Positions 22,835 through 40,308 of a stretch of 60,000 nucleotides of DNA are shown here, piece after piece. The stretch's first letter is position 1; every line of letters starts with the position of its first letter. This DNA is from Tubulanus polymorphus (taxonomy: Eukaryota; Nemertea; Palaeonemertea; Tubulaniformes; Tubulanidae). The DNA is taken from NCBI RefSeq assembly GCF_964204645.1, contig NC_134027.1, positions 975,501 through 1,035,500 on the forward strand, in the 5' to 3' direction. The position numbers were made by a program, and so were the translations under genes. The notes below the pieces were generated by a model. It ran no database searches and was not told the origin of the DNA. It saw nothing but the letters and a program-made list of their open reading frames with translations.

Positions 22835-25313
22835 CTAGTTTAGTTTTTTGGTGGGTGTTTTCAAGAATCCGATACGTCTGAGATATCTGACTATAAACGG
22901 TGTTGAGGTTAGAGTGATCGCTATTCGTACTGGAGCGAATACTTTATGAACAGCGTACGCTACGAGGAACGTACTCGCTCCGGCTGCTAGTTTAGACTCC
23001 AGAAACGACTGACCAACTCCGAGTTGAGCGAGGATTCCGACTACATCTACACCGCTGAAATATAATCAAAACATAACACAATATTTAAATAATACTCATT
23101 TGAAATGACATCAAAAACCTATAGTATATCATCCCTGGGAATATTTTGAAGACCCAGTCACACTAAGTTCTAGAACCAGTTCCAGAGGTCTTGAGCCAGC
23201 TCCCTGGACCCAGTCACACTAAGTTCTGGAACCAGTTCCAGAGGTCTTGAGCCAGCTCCCTGGACCCAGTCACACTAAGTTCTGGAACCAGTTCCAGAGG
23301 TCTTGAGCCAGCTCCCTGGACCCAGTCACACTAAGTTCTGGAACCAGTTCCAGAGGTCTTGAGCCAGCTCCCTGGACCCAGTCACACTAAGTTCTGGAAC
23401 CAGTTCCAGAGGTCTTGAGCCAGCTCCCTGGACCCAGTCACACTAAGTTCTGGAACCAGTTCCAGAGGTCTTGAGCCAGCTCCCTGGACCCAGTCACATT
23501 AAGTTCTGGAACCAGTTCCAGAGGTCTTGAGCCAGCTCCCTGGATCTGAAGTGAATTCATCAGTTCTGGAACCAGTACAGTCGATGGTTAAATTTAACTC
23601 ACAACTTTGAAAATGCGCTGATTTTTAACTGGAGAACCTGTGGAACTGTTGTATGGGTCTTTAAGTGAACAACTGCTTATACCGGGGAGTGGAGATTATG
23701 CTGTGAGGAGGGGGCACGAGTGGAGATTATGCCAGAAGAGGGGCATGAGTGGAGATAATGCTGTGGAGAGGGGAGGGGCTTGAGTGGAGATAATGCTGTG
23801 GAGAGGGGAGGGGCGTGAGTGGAGATAATGCTGTGGAGAGGGGAGGGGCGTGAGTGGAGATAATGCTGTGGAGAGGGGAGGGGCGTGAGTGGAGATAATG
23901 CTGTGGAGAGGGGAGGGGCGTGAGTGGAGATAATGCTGTGGAGAGGGGAGGGGCGTGAGTGGAGATAATGCTGTGGAGAGGGGAGGGGCGTGAGTGGAGA
24001 TAATGCTGTGGAGAGGGGAGGGGCGTGAGTGGAGATAATGCTGTGGAGAGGGGAGGGGCGTGAGTGGAGATAATGCTGTGGAGAGGGGAGGGGCGTGAGT
24101 GGAGATAATGCTGTGGAGAGGGGAGGGGCGTGAATGGAGGAGGGGCATTGTCTCACCTGTAAACTAAACCATAGAAACCTCCAAGAGACATTAACGAAAT
24201 TCCAACATGGAAAACAACGACAGTCGAACCGTAATCTTTAATCGCTCGCTGTAACTTCTGTCGTTGAGACAACGTTGTCACCTCTTCACTTTCTTCCTTC
24301 TTCACCTCTTCAGTTTTCCTCTTCATTTTGAACTCTTCAGCCGCTTGCCTGATCTCGTCGTCTTGGTGTTCGAACAGCTGAGCGAGAGTCTTCTTACCGC
24401 TCTGATAATCGTCCAGTAACTGATCACAACTCGAGAATCCGAAACGATTACAATTCTGCAGCCAGATTTTAAACAATTCCGGGCTGTCACCTTGGATACC
24501 TTGCGGAGAGAGGGTTACTTTACCGTGGCGTCGTAAACTGACGAGGTTATCACCCATCTGACCTCCCTGTAAACCCTGAACCGACGTATCGGATAATGCC
24601 TGCTGATAATACCCCGCGACGACCTTCAACTCTTTCTCTTGAGCGTCGAATAACTCTTTCAAGGTCGTGCGGCCCTCACGTAGATTCGCGATAGCTTCGT
24701 CGCATTTCGATAAACCGAGATTTTCGCACGTTTTTAGCCAGACGCGGAATTCCTCGGTTTCAGTCGCCGCAGCCTGCTCCACACTCGTCACGCTCTTCCT
24801 GTTCCATGCCGATGTCGAGTATTTTCGATACGGATGGTTGGAGGTCTGATTTTCGGCGACGTATTTTTGCGATTGGTTTGTGCCACCCCCGGGCATGTTT
24901 AGATGAGTAGGTGCCGTGCTGTCCGGCTGGTATGGTTCCGGTACCTGACTCTGCATACAGCTATGTAAACTTATCCCTTGAGTTTGTAGATTATAAGCTT
25001 CAGCCTCGGAACTTTCTTCCGGCGTCATCGTCGCGGTTTCGTCGACTCCGGCGCCATCTGTCGAGGATTCCTCACGTTCAGCGATGTCGTTTTGAATTTC
25101 TTTTGCTCGGTCGGAGGCGAAAGCGTGTTCACCCTGAAACCCTTCGATATCTGAAGTGGTTTTTTCGCTGTGGTACAAGAACCCAGTTGTCGTATACCGT
25201 AGAATCTGTTGTTGTTGTTGTTGTTGGTTCTGTTTACAAGAAGTGACACCACAAAAAACGACCCTTCTCAACATCGGAGCCGTCAAACTCATCGTTACAC
25301 GATTTACCATCAT
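22835..25313 (-). CDS. FAM210: FAM210-type mitochondrial protein (DUF1279)
   Basis: FAM210 proteins are mitochondrial membrane proteins with a C-terminal DUF1279 domain. Exons are 25313-24157 and 23054-22835 (TAC AG|GTGAG and TTTCAG|CGGTG), joining to 458 residues. The ATG at 25313 is the first in frame; only a GTG lies upstream. Residues 1-40 are Arg-rich without acidic residues and include a Gln run, fitting a mitochondrial presequence. From about residue 350 the domain reads KLQRAIKDYGSTVVVFHVGI, then SLMSLGGFYGLVYSGVDVVG, LGVGQSFLESKLAAGASTFL and VAYAVHKVFAPVRIAITLTS. Unusually, two copies of an approximately 50-residue unit (F-x-WL-x2-C-x3-G-x-S-x-CD ... G-x2-TL-x2-LF-x2-Q) precede it at about 189-240 and 281-330. 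FAM210A versus FAM210B cannot be decided. Confidence 0.93.
23153..23544. repeat. Minisatellite, 56 bp x 7, in FAM210 intron
   Basis: Seven near-identical 56-bp units contain AAGTTCTGGAACCAGTTCCA and GGTCTTGAGCCAGCTCCCTG. Each unit includes the imperfect palindrome CTGGAACCAGTTCCAG, giving a regularly spaced hairpin series. It is located in the single coding-region intron of the FAM210-type gene. Confidence 0.95.
23689..24137. repeat. Minisatellite, 35 bp, in FAM210 intron
   Basis: About 12 units of 35 bp (GTGGAGATAATGCTGTGGAG followed by AGGGGAGGGGCGTGA) make a strongly purine-biased plus strand. Long open frames on the opposite strand are by-products. Its edge is only about 20 bp from the exon 1 donor site, so unit-number changes could affect splicing. 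Confidence 0.95.
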
Positions 25314-25966
25314 TTTCCTGGCAAACTGGACGAGTGAAAATATAGTGACAGTCCCCACTCAGTAGTCCAAGGTTGCGTAACATGTATCATTCACGTGGAA
25401 AAACTATGACTGTGTTGACAATTTTTGTGGAACGCTACAAAACAAACTTAGAAATGGAATCGCGAATCTTCTGTGTGGAAATAATTGTTTTATTTTTACA
25501 GTATTTCATAGAAAACATGACAATTTTAACTTGATTCAGCTGATTATTTATGTTCAACTCAGTACTATTGCGATGAATAGTTTTTCATTAACTGAAAATC
25601 GAACTATTCCATACCATCGTTTCAACGATCTTGTAGCACTTTTATAAACCAATTAGGCTGCTGTCAATCAAAGCTTCGATCGTCGGACTCTACCGGAGAA
25701 CACCGAGCACTAACAAACTACCCATTTAATTTGGCTTTATCACCATTTCAATTTAATCACGATTATTAGCTAAATTAAACACTCAGAATAATTGAAAATT
25801 TATTCTAAGAGAACTGGAGCGCGTGTCATCAGAAATTGCCGAGCGCATCGGGTATACGCACTTTCCCGTGACGTAGTTCACATTTCCTGTTTCTAGATTT
25901 AGTCATAATTTTTGCAATACGCGCAATACACCTGAATTAATTGATTTATTTGTGAGAATTTCGAGG
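25314..25966. promoter_or_regulatory. Shared upstream region of FAM210 and MAPKAPK2/3
   Basis: A 653-bp head-to-head gap lies between the start codons of two genes. It must hold both promoters and 5' leaders. No TATA box is obvious at the expected distances. Bidirectional regulation is an inference from the arrangement only. Confidence 0.5.
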
Positions 25967-32455
<6,489 letters not shown>

Positions 32456-33498
32456 AGAAAAAAAAACCATGAAATTTAAAGTTTCGGAACGTGAGAGGTG
32501 TTTAATGCGAGCAGCTGGTTTGTATTTACGATGACTGGTACCTGTAGTAGCTGCTGCAGCTGCGTGGATGACACAACAACAAAAATTATATCTATAATCA
32601 TTCATTCATTTACCCTTGAGGAAGTTTTTGAATCATCGGCTTGAAACATGAAAATTATGTCAAATCATGTCTAAATTATGTCAAATTCGCTTTTATATTT
32701 AAAATATACCATGTATTACGTATAATAGCTAAGACACAAATCAGCCAAAATTAGTGACAAATCTATGGTATTTATTATTATAAATGAAATAGTCACATCC
32801 AGTAGAGCCCTACCCCTGGGATACTGAACCATTAGAGAGCCCTACCCCTGGGATGTTGAACCAGTGTAGACCGTACCCCTGGGATGCTGGACCAGTAGAG
32901 ACCGTACACCCTCCCGGGATCCTGGATGGATGATTCGATTTTCATCCGTGCCATCAGAATGTTTATAAATCGCTGAATGTTTTCATTGTTTTTTCTAATG
33001 TTAGCTGTTTATAACTGTTTTGATTAGATCAGGGATATCAATTATAGCGTCTTGATTGATTGATACTGCTAGTCCACTTATCCCCTATACGAGTTCCGCG
33101 AGATTCTGCTAACTCTCGCCCCTCATGAGGTCCAGGGATTCTACTCGCCCTCATTCCTCACGAGGTCTAATCTTCGCGAGACTCAGTCACTGCCCGGGGA
33201 CCTGTTTTATAGACTCGGTAATGATTTCAACTCAGGGAACTTTTCAGATCTGTCGGTTCTCATCATTACCATGGTTTCTCATTGTTACCATGGTTACTCA
33301 TTGTTATACACGTGCTATGCTATCATTTTGATATTTTCTTCGATTTCAATTGCTGCGATTAGAATGCAGTCTATGGAACCGGTCCTGGTGCAGTAGCAGT
33401 GTATCGATGACACTAGGTTCTATGTGTCTGCCATACAGGACGAGTCTTGAATGTTGTTTGCAAAAAATATGTTAGACTGTTGACTCTTTTCCTGAATA

Positions 33499-33666
33499 CA
33501 GTGGAGCCTTGTTGCGATGAACTTCAGGATTCAGTTGAAAATCTGGTTTCGGTTGTTTGACCTAATTGTGCAACTGGCCCCTGATGGTTCTAACTTGTAT
33601 AGAATTAGTTAGCACGAAATTCTAGGTTTGTAATAGCTGATGCATTGTTAAAACGAGGTTCCGCTG
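33499..33666. mobile_element. pogo-like MITE, copy 2
   Basis: TA-flanked ends CAGTGGAGCCTTGTTGCGAT and AAAACGAGGTTCCGCTG are inverted. The interior contains a stretch (TTGTGCAACTGGCCCCTGAT) that looks like the end of the other foldback family found in PTPDC1 introns, suggesting an old insertion. Confidence 0.7.
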
Positions 33667-35382
33667 TATGTAAAAATACTAATCCCTTTTTGTTTATCGT
33701 CAATGCATGCAGTCATTTGGTATTCGGTGTTGTCAATAAGTATTTTAGGTTAAAGTATAAAATGTTTTTCATTTCTTAAGAAAAATGGAATAATTCCACT
33801 GATCTGTACCACCGAATTTAATTCCTCAAAAGGGAAAACGCTCGTGCAGTTGTTTAAGTAAAAGCAATATATTTTGTAAAACATGGATCCTTGCAATCTT
33901 TAACCAAAATTTCTGTAGTGCAAGAATTCCATTGAAGTTAGCAAAGTTGAACGGTTTCGTCTTCATGAATTATCTGTGAAAGTGGATCCCGATGATTTGA
34001 TGAGGCGTTAATTATGTAGTCAAAAAAAAAACTGTAATCTTGCATTTTATTTTTTATTTTCAATAATACTTTATCAGTTCTTTTTACTTAACATGATTAA
34101 ACCTTGTCATTTGTGGTTAGATATTTATGTGAAATATTTCCTCATGTTTGAAGATCATTTACATGATAATTCTGATAATAATTATAATGTTAGTTATAGT
34201 TATTACTATAATTATCAATTTCTCTCTATGTTAGTGATGTATTTTTATTATGGTATAAAAATATTACACTCTTTTCCGCATCTATTTGGCCATGTTTATT
34301 TTGCATAGTAAACTATTATCAGCATCATGTATCACTTTTGAATTCTATTGAAAGTTTTTGATACAGTTAACCACGCTCTCAAGTCAGAGCCCTAGAACTT
34401 TTCATCTCAAATACATGTATTTAGGTCCAAAATGATCAGACTTGAGCGGAGTCTAATGTACCATCCAACTCAAATATCACTCTTCAAGTCAAACAATTTT
34501 ATTCAGTCCAAAAAGGTTTGATTTGAGAAATGTGTTGAGGAATTTTTTGTGAACAGAGACCGAGGGGTGTAGCCTTTGCGGTGTGGCAAATGAAGTAGAG
34601 TTGAAAGAGTTTTCACTGAAATTCAACTAGATAAATGAAGGTGTGACCTTAGGGGATTATACTCCTAAATTACCATATTATAAACTGAATCCTGTCAATC
34701 AAACCATGTGCGCTATGTATTTATAGTAATCAAGACTCTTTGATATTTGTTGAAAAAAACTTTTATAAATGAAATATTTGTGCTTCGACAGAAATGCTGC
34801 AGATATGTTATGTTTTTACCTGTATATAGATAATTATAATAAATATAATGATAATGATAACAATAAACTTGATCATGATAATGTTCAAACTCGATTCTTG
34901 AGTCAGTTTTTATGGACTTTTCATTTTCGCGAAATCCATTTTGTTATCGCATATGAAACTTCCTTTGGTATAAAATAACTCCCGGACGAAGCTTAGTTTC
35001 TCTTCAGAACTTTCGAAACATTCGATGCAGTAATAAAATCTCCAACCCTATTGAATTTCATCGGAATGCATCGCTTATTTTCTTTAACCCATTTACTATC
35101 GATGGACAAGACAGAGAAGTAGGCTCTTGGACCCTTTCGTAGAAATGAAATATCTCATTTTTGTTTACAGATCTCGTCTTTCCAGAACGAAAAGATTTAA
35201 TGACATCCGATTTTTAAAAAGAACTACCAGTATATTTGTTTCCTTACAGTACGTGTGCAATGTACTACAAGACAATCTGTTTTGATCATGGACTAATAAT
35301 TTGACTAGATTAGTTTTCTGATATCATAATAAACTCACCAATGTTTTAACTAAAAACAAACTGAATAGTGAGTTCATCGAGT

Positions 35383-35600
35383 CTGGGGTCTATAAGATAC
35401 CCTGTAACGATTGTAACATGATGTACATTGGTGAAACGGGTCGCAATCTTTAGTCAACGTATAAAGGAACATAGAGTAGATATCCGTTATCAAAAGCCTG
35501 AGAATGGGGATAGCAAATCATGTTTTTACAACCAACTACCAATTTGACTTTCAGAATTCTACTACAGCTGATTTATACAATTTGCATCAATAGGAAAGTA
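35383..35600 (+). pseudogene. Penelope-like element fragment, GIY-YIG domain
   Basis: Translation gives ESGVYKIPCNDCNMMYIGET followed by GRNL and a break, then in another frame QRIKEHRVDIRYQKPENGD, then in a third frame IANHVFTTNYQFDFQNSTT. This order (GVYKIPC, YIGETGR, RIKEH, NH near the C terminus) is the GIY-YIG endonuclease region of Penelope-like retroelements. Two frameshifts and a stop make it dead. No reverse transcriptase part was found. Confidence 0.7.
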
Positions 35601-36985
35601 ACAAAAATACACAAAGAATTGTAAACTTTGATCCATAAAACACCGAAAATTGGACTAGTCTGAAAGTCTAAGATTATGAATTTGACAATTCATGAGGTCA
35701 ATATAACCGACTCATGTCAACTTTTCAAATGACATCTCAATTATCAAGAAAAGCTCATTTATATTCGATTAGGGCCTTAATAAATCAGTGTTTTATGAAC
35801 GATTGACATGAACATGTCGTTTTATCCCCACAACAATAATCATACCTAAATGACAGGTATTTTATATACTTGAGGAAGTGCCTCAGTCATTTACAAAAAC
35901 GTGACCTGTATTTCAAAAAAGAGTCTCCAATATAAAACATAAAAACATTGAAACCAGAGATAAAACCACAAATTCAAACTGGAAAGCTTATGATTAACTA
36001 AACAGTCTTTGATTTAATTTTAATCAACTTTGTTTTACTAGATAACTAGAGTTTTGCCACCTTTGCACAGACATGATCAAGTTGGTTATTTTCTCACATG
36101 TTACATTTAATGCAAAGTATTTTGGAGGTATGCATTTAACAAGATAAAATTGTTCACCTGTCAATTTGAATACAGCTAGCACAATCTATTAATTAACACT
36201 TCATATATCCTCATTTATCAGGAGACTGCTCCTCCATTTTCCATAAGGACCTTAATAAAAAATAGTATATTATGAACCACTGAAAAGCACCAAAGTGAAA
36301 ATCAATACTTTACTACAGAAATCCGCTATTGTCTTCGCCGCTCCTGGATCTCAGTGTTTATAACATGCACTATTATCTATGCTGCTCCTAATAAGATACA
36401 CTATTGTCTACAGTGTTTATCCTGAGTCAGTGTTTATGAGATAATCCATTAGCTTTGTCGCTTGAATCAGTGTTTATAAGATTCACTATTGTCTCTGCTG
36501 CTCCTGATAAAATGTTTTATAGAAATCACCGATTGTAGATGAATCCATCGTTGAGTGATTAATCCATTGCTGGCTCCTCAACTTCTCATTTGGGCTTCTG
36601 CAGTTTTCATCAGCAAATGGGTCGATCAGTATTCATCTACTTGTGAGTGTCTTCTTCAGGCCAATTTTTCCGAGATGTAGTTTGGCTGAAACCATGTGAA
36701 GAAAGCAAAACATTTCAGACAGATTTATCATAAATTACGTGTCATTTCATATTACAAGCCACCCTGTTTTTCACAACGTAAAATTCATTGATGTCAATTG
36801 CTGATTTAAACCCCAATAATTAATTGCAGTAATAGGACTAGTTCATCATTGTTTCAGACTAGTGAAGATAAAAGTTCAGCCATGTGGACCGGTAAATAGA
36901 TTTTGATGATAGTCAATTATTAAATGATATTCATACGAGGACTGAAATTGCTTTATACAGGTAATTTCATGTATATCAACTGACC

Positions 36986-39900
36986 TTTAAAGATTGCTGG
37001 GTTCAGTTCTGGCCTTTTCTGTGCACTGTTGCAGTTTGTAGATTTTGGACGAGTGTTTGATCTCAAGATGGGCTTTTTCTTATAGTTGAAATTCAGCTGA
37101 AATGATTAAAAGAAGATATCCTGTAATGACAAAATATTTCATTTAGAATTTATCTAAATAATTTCATGTATATCAAGTTACCTTTAATGATTGCTTGGTT
37201 GGTAATCGGCGTGGATCATCTTAAGTTTGTTTGTTGATAAGTTGGCCTCATCTTACATTTCAAGTTTGCTGGGTTCAGTATCGGTTAGAACAATTGGTTG
37301 ATGCATTTGATTCAAGCTTGGATTGTTCGGTGGGCGGAGCTTATCTGTAGATATTTGATGAGTCGTTGATTTAAAGCTGGGCAGTTTCATATAGATAGGA
37401 TTTAGCTGAAATGAGCAAACAAAGATATCCTGTAATGACAAAATATTTCATTTAGAATTTATTGACATAATTCCACATATATCCAGTTACCTTTTACGAT
37501 TGCTGGTTTCATTATCAGCGATTATCCTATTAATTGGTTAGTTAGTTGACCTCATCTGTGCACTGTTCCAGTTGGTCGATTTTGGGCGAGTAGTTGATCT
37601 CAAACTGGGTTTTTCTCATAGTTGAAATTTAGCTGCAATGATTAAAAGAAGATATCCTGTAATGACAAAATATTTCATTTAGAATTTATCGAAATAATTT
37701 CATGTATATCAAGTTACCTTTAATGATTGCTTGGTTCGTAATCGGCGTGGATCATCTTAAGTTTGTTTGTTGATAAGTTGGATTCCAGCTGGCTTCATCT
37801 GTGCACTGTTCCAGTTGGTCGATTTTGGATGAGTAGTTGATCTCAAGCTGGGTTTTTCTCATAGTTGAAATTTAGCTGCAATGATTAAAAGAAGATATCC
37901 TGTAATGACAAAATATTTCATTTAGAATTTATCATAATAATTTCCATAAATAATATACCTAGAATAGCCTACTCGGTTATATTCGTAACACCGAACAAAT
38001 TATAAGCGAACATACGATACCTAGTCGAATGAAATGCTCGCCATTTTGTTTTGGGTTCCACATTGGGTTTTCCCAATGGGCTTTCCTAATTACATCAGAA
38101 GTTCCCGGAATTTCCGGTATATCCATCAAACAGCCAATCACATTCAATGTAGCTCAGGTAATGAGGTCAACTCAGATAAATAGAAGCGAGAAAATTTAGG
38201 GGGTTTATAAAGTGAGGACCCGTAGGTCGAAAGGTACATCGAGATGAGTCGCAAAAAAAATGGCAACACTTCCAGGAAGGATTGAACTTTTATATATTTC
38301 AATTCCAAGTATGCAAATTCTCATTCATATATGAAAACGTGCCATTACTTAGTGCTAAAAAGCAGGGTTTTTACGTGTTTTTCAAGAATAAGTCCCCTAG
38401 AATAAGTCCCCTACTATAACTCGATCACTATGAAATTTTTGTGGGCTCGAGAACTCATTAAGCCAAACCATGACACCAAAATCAACACTATTGGTTCAAC
38501 AGCCAATGTTTATGCCTCGTTGACACACCGGTAGTCTATTCATTTTCAATGAAAACTGCTTCTCCAGACCATTTGCGTAGGCAAACCTACGGTTCGCCAA
38601 AAATCAACTTACATTTCAAATTTGCTGGGTTCAGTATCGGTTAAAATGTTCTAAGTTTGTATCAAATATCAAATTACCTTTTATGATAGCTGGGTTCATT
38701 ATCGGAGGATCTCCTAAGTTGGTTGGTTGAGTTTCATCCAAATTGGCCCCTTCTGTGCACTGTTCTCTAATCGGCAGATCTTAGTTGATGAGCTCTCGTT
38801 CAACTTTTTGAGTTGGTGTGCCTTACGATTGTGACACACCTGCCAGGAGCGAAACAGGCAGGAATCGAAGTACAGATATAGTCGTGTGATCGTCGGTCGA
38901 TTTTACATAATTTTTTTTCGATAACTTTACAATATTTGGTCTTTTTTTCATGTAGTCCGAAAGTTTACAAGGTTGAAGATAATTTTGTCTAATTTTTTTT
39001 TTTCGAAATCGAAGTACAGATATAGTTGTGTGATCGTCGGTCGATTTTACATCATTTTTTTCGGAATCTAAGTACTTCTTTGTCTTCTTGGGTTTCGTCG
39101 AAGCTGAAATTGAGAAAAAGAAAAATATTTTGTAGTCACACATTTCTTCATCATTGATCCTAATTTACATGGGTATCAACTTAACTTTCAAGATTGTCGA
39201 GTTCAGTATTTTTTTCGGCATCTTCTGTAGTCGCCTTCTAGCATCTTCTTCTTCAACTTCTTGGGAGTCCTGAAATGAAAAAAAAAAGAGAAGAGCGATG
39301 AAAACCTGGTACGGAACAAAACTAATGTCCGAAAGCTTTACAGCTCTCCGTCGCCGGTCACATGCCGAGAACATCAGACAAAGAGCCAGCCAGGAATATA
39401 CTGCCCTCTACACGCCCTCACACAGAACGCGAAAACCAGGATGACAACGCCTCACATTCCCCATCTAACTGCAGGATGTACTGGGCGACGTCAGTAACTG
39501 ACACACCTGTAAAATGGCACGAAACAAAAATAGTGCAGTACAACCAGCTTGACCGGGTGAGATTCAGGATCTCAACTAGCACTCAAAAGCGTGACAAGAG
39601 ACTTCATCCACTGACCGAGGTTGTCACAAGGACACAATGAAACTAGCACTCACAAGCCGACGAGGGACTTCATCCACTGACCGGGGTTGTCACAAGGACA
39701 CAATGAAAACTAGCACTCAAACTAGAAATCAAAGAGCGTGACAGTAGAATCTTCCCTCAGCCGACTCAGAATACCAGAAACAAAGAGCGTGACAGTAGAA
39801 TCATCCCTCATCCGGGCGGTCACAAGGACACAATGAATGCTAGTAGCGTGACAATCCAGTATAACCGCTCCATTTGTATCCCGCGCAATCCCACAGATAT

Positions 39901-40297
39901 GCCCGTCATTGACATCACTCAGCACACTGTAGATAGGTGGGAGCAGTGAGGCCTCGTCATCCTGGTTTTCGTGTTCCGTATGAGGGCGTGTAGAGGGCAG
40001 AATTTCCTGACCGACTCTTTGTCTGACATCCTCAACACATGACCGGCGAAGGAGAGCCGATGCTTTCGGACATTAGTTTTGTTCCAGCAAACGTTGAAAT
40101 TCGACAGAGAAATCGGCCCTGAAAAATAAAACGGGTTAATTGCTGAAAAATAGAACGGATTAATAAACACGGAACAGTACAGGACAGTACGGAGACGAAC
40201 AGTAACACATAAAACATAAAGACGTCGTTCCCCAGGAAGCAGGAACAGGAGCAGGAGCGGGAGCGCAGCGAAAATCGCCAGGAGGAGAATCCACGGA
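36986..40297 (-). CDS. Possible fast-evolving gene made of tandem exon-like units
   Basis: Reading right to left, an ATG at about 40293 starts a strongly hydrophobic segment (MLPWILLLAIFAALPLLLLF) like a signal peptide or anchor. Candidate exons follow: 39269-39186 (28 open codons, DSQEVEEEDARRRLQKMPKK, ending LNSTILK), one starting at 39103, one at about 37393-37260 (LNPIYMKLPSFKSTTHQIST, ending EPSKLE), and 37093-36986 (LNFNYKKKPILRS, ending LNPAIFK). They share acceptor, donor and end sequences (AACCCAGCAA-C/T-CTT). Related units at 37486-37632 and 37717-37872 keep splice-like ends but carry a one-base deletion and stops. No known family is recognised. Exon linkage is unproven and the gene may be dead. 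Confidence 0.3.
37085..37945. repeat. Tandem segmental repeat, about 230-310 bp units
   Basis: Four copies of AAGATATCCTGTAATGACAA followed by AATATTTCATTTAGAATTTAT occur at about 37110, 37420, 37645 and 37885. Each is linked to TTCAGTATCGG-, GTGCACTGTTCCAGTTGGTC- and TAGTTGAAATTTAGCTG-like segments. Each unit holds one exon-like segment on the minus strand. Confidence 0.85.
38873..39068. repeat. Direct repeat, about 50 bp x 2
   Basis: ATCGAAGTACAGATATAGT and GTGTGATCGTCGGTCGATTT occur twice, about 130 bp apart. On the minus strand both encode KSTDDHTTISVLRF in the same open frame. Confidence 0.85.
39310..39490 (+). pseudogene. LINE reverse-transcriptase C-terminal fragment
   Basis: Plus-strand translation reads ESFTALRRRSHAENIRQRAS, then LYTPSHRTRKPG with stops, resembling the last part of a non-LTR retrotransposon ORF (the RRL..GH..R - P..G.R..GR region). 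It is an inverted partner of 39925-40090. Confidence 0.45.
39925..40090 (-). pseudogene. LINE reverse-transcriptase C-terminal fragment, inverted copy
   Basis: Minus-strand translation gives NKTNVRKHRLSFAGHVLRMS followed by DKESVRKFCPLHALIRNTKT. The RLSFAGHVLRM motif is typical of the end of LINE reverse transcriptases. It is inverted relative to 39310-39490 and broken by frameshifts. Confidence 0.5.
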
Positions 40298-40308
40298 AGC
40301 ATGTTCAC

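Larger units (their letters stand above)
32456..36960. other. Intergenic with transposon remnants
   Basis: This starts with the MAPKAPK 3' untranslated region. I find no gene. Contents are a pogo-like MITE (33499-33666), AT-rich DNA around 34.0-35.0 kb, and a Penelope-like fragment (35383-35600). A loose series of repeats about 36330-36500 shares CTATTGTCT and GCTGCTCCTG segments. Confidence 0.5.

Noticed and set aside
23677-24156. Long open frames (about 150 residues, His/Pro/Ser-rich) on the minus strand
   Set aside because: They are a by-product of the 35-bp intronic minisatellite. The FAM210 exons splice across this region in phase.
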